The position numbers and the translations under genes are program-made. A stretch of 45,268 nucleotides of DNA from an uncultured bacterium (GTDB lineage Bacteria > Vulcanimicrobiota > CADAWZ01), in contig CASEKF010000070.1 of the NCBI GenBank assembly GCA_949288455.1, positions 1-45,268 of the forward strand. The letters are read 5' to 3'. Positions 44,979 through 45,268 of this stretch are shown here, piece after piece. Every line of letters starts with the position of its first letter. Within the stretch, counting starts at the first letter, position 1. The notes below the pieces were generated by a model. That model saw only the letters and a program-made list of their open reading frames with translations. It searched no databases and had not been told where the DNA came from.

Positions 44979-45268
44979 ATGAGCAGACTTGAAGAATTGA
45001 TACGGGAACTCTGCCCCGACGGGGTGGAATATAAGAAGCTTGAAGAATGTTGCATGGTTTTAGATAATAAAAGACAACCTGTGACTAAAGCTCTCAGAAA
45101 TGCTGGAGAATATCCATATTATGGCGCAAATGGTATTCAAGATTATGTTTCTGATTACATATTTGATGGGGTTTATGTACTTGTAGGGGAAGATGGAAGC
45201 GTAATGACGGCCAACGGCAAACCTATTGTGAATTGGGCATATGGAAAAATTTGGGTTAATAATCACGC
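44979..45268 (+). CDS. hsdS: Type I restriction-modification specificity subunit, 5' part (cut by window end)
   Basis: Open from ATG at 44979 to the end of the window (96 complete codons). It starts MSRLEELIRELCPDGVEYKK, a very common HsdS N-terminus, and continues into a first target-recognition domain (PYYGANGIQDYVSDYIFDGVYVLVGEDGSV). HsdS determines the DNA sequence recognised by the HsdM/HsdR complex. No ribosome site is clear, and no hsdM or hsdR lies upstream, so partners must be to the right or elsewhere. The base composition is more AT-rich than the preceding genes. Confidence 0.85.
   Translation, partial: MSRLEELIRELCPDGVEYKKLEECCMVLDNKRQPVTKALRNAGEYPYYGANGIQDYVSDYIFDGVYVLVGEDGSVMTANGKPIVNWAYGKIWVNNH

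Noticed and set aside
1-45268. CRISPR array, prophage or insertion sequence
   Set aside because: No regularly spaced direct repeats other than the coding 42-bp array, no transposase or integrase gene, and no phage structural genes were seen.

Overview
This is 45 kb of bacterial chromosome, mostly housekeeping genes, at roughly 40-45% G+C by eye. The phylum cannot be fixed from the sequence. A short YidC followed by Jag, and the order rpmH-rnpA-yidD-yidC-jag-mnmE-rsmG, is usual outside Proteobacteria. Several lipobox signal peptides and a type IV pilus/type II secretion inner-membrane protein (PilC/GspF family) fit a diderm. PPi-type phosphofructokinase, glutamate dehydrogenase and peptide-binding or peptidase genes suggest a host- or gut-associated anaerobe. 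Elusimicrobiota, Riflebacteria or Synergistota-like lineages are possible, but this is inference only.

Layout. 1-3.8 kb (+): exported C1B-type peptidase, mntP, prs and rplY, ending in terminators shared with convergent era. 3.9-7 kb (-): era, then a GC-richer Bacteroidetes-like lipoprotein with GLUG-type repeats, bracketed by 16-bp direct repeats. 7.3-12.6 kb (-): an apparent operon of a pilC-like gene, two alpha-helical-repeat reading frames that look like one gene split at an A13 run, and a multi-pass membrane protein. 13-16.4 kb (+): two overlapping TPR genes. 16.5-19.4 kb (+): yebC-ruvC-ruvA-ruvB. 19.7-24.6 kb (+): rpmH-rnpA-yidD-yidC-jag, then mnmE-rsmG. 24.7-27.7 kb (+): dnaX, a structured non-coding stretch, ybaB, recR and tRNA-Pro(GGG). 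27.8-29.1 kb (-): gdhA. 29.4-43.3 kb (+): peptide-binding lipoprotein, transaldolase-RpiB fusion, PPi-type phosphofructokinase, organophosphate transporter, cysteine synthase, GAF/PAS coiled-coil protein, pgi and glgB. 43.4-45.3 kb (+): small exported protein, WG-repeat lipoprotein and the start of a type I restriction specificity gene cut by the window end.

How it works together. The 31-43 kb genes form a central carbon block: fructose-6-phosphate phosphorylation with PPi, non-oxidative pentose phosphate interconversion in one polypeptide, sugar-phosphate exchange, and glucose-6-phosphate/glycogen metabolism. yebC/ruv/recR/dnaX serve DNA replication and recombination; rpmH to rsmG serve ribosome, tRNA and membrane-protein biogenesis.

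The most unusual points are: (1) a 250-codon frame ending in an A13 run plus TAA, whose -1 frame runs without a stop into a 704-codon frame that lacks its own ATG or ribosome site and opens with 42-bp tandem repeats; (2) the lipoprotein segment flanked by 16-bp direct repeats; (3) the transaldolase-RpiB fusion; (4) a 949-residue GAF/PAS/GAF/GAF coiled-coil protein with no catalytic output; (5) an unassigned structured RNA candidate upstream of ybaB.
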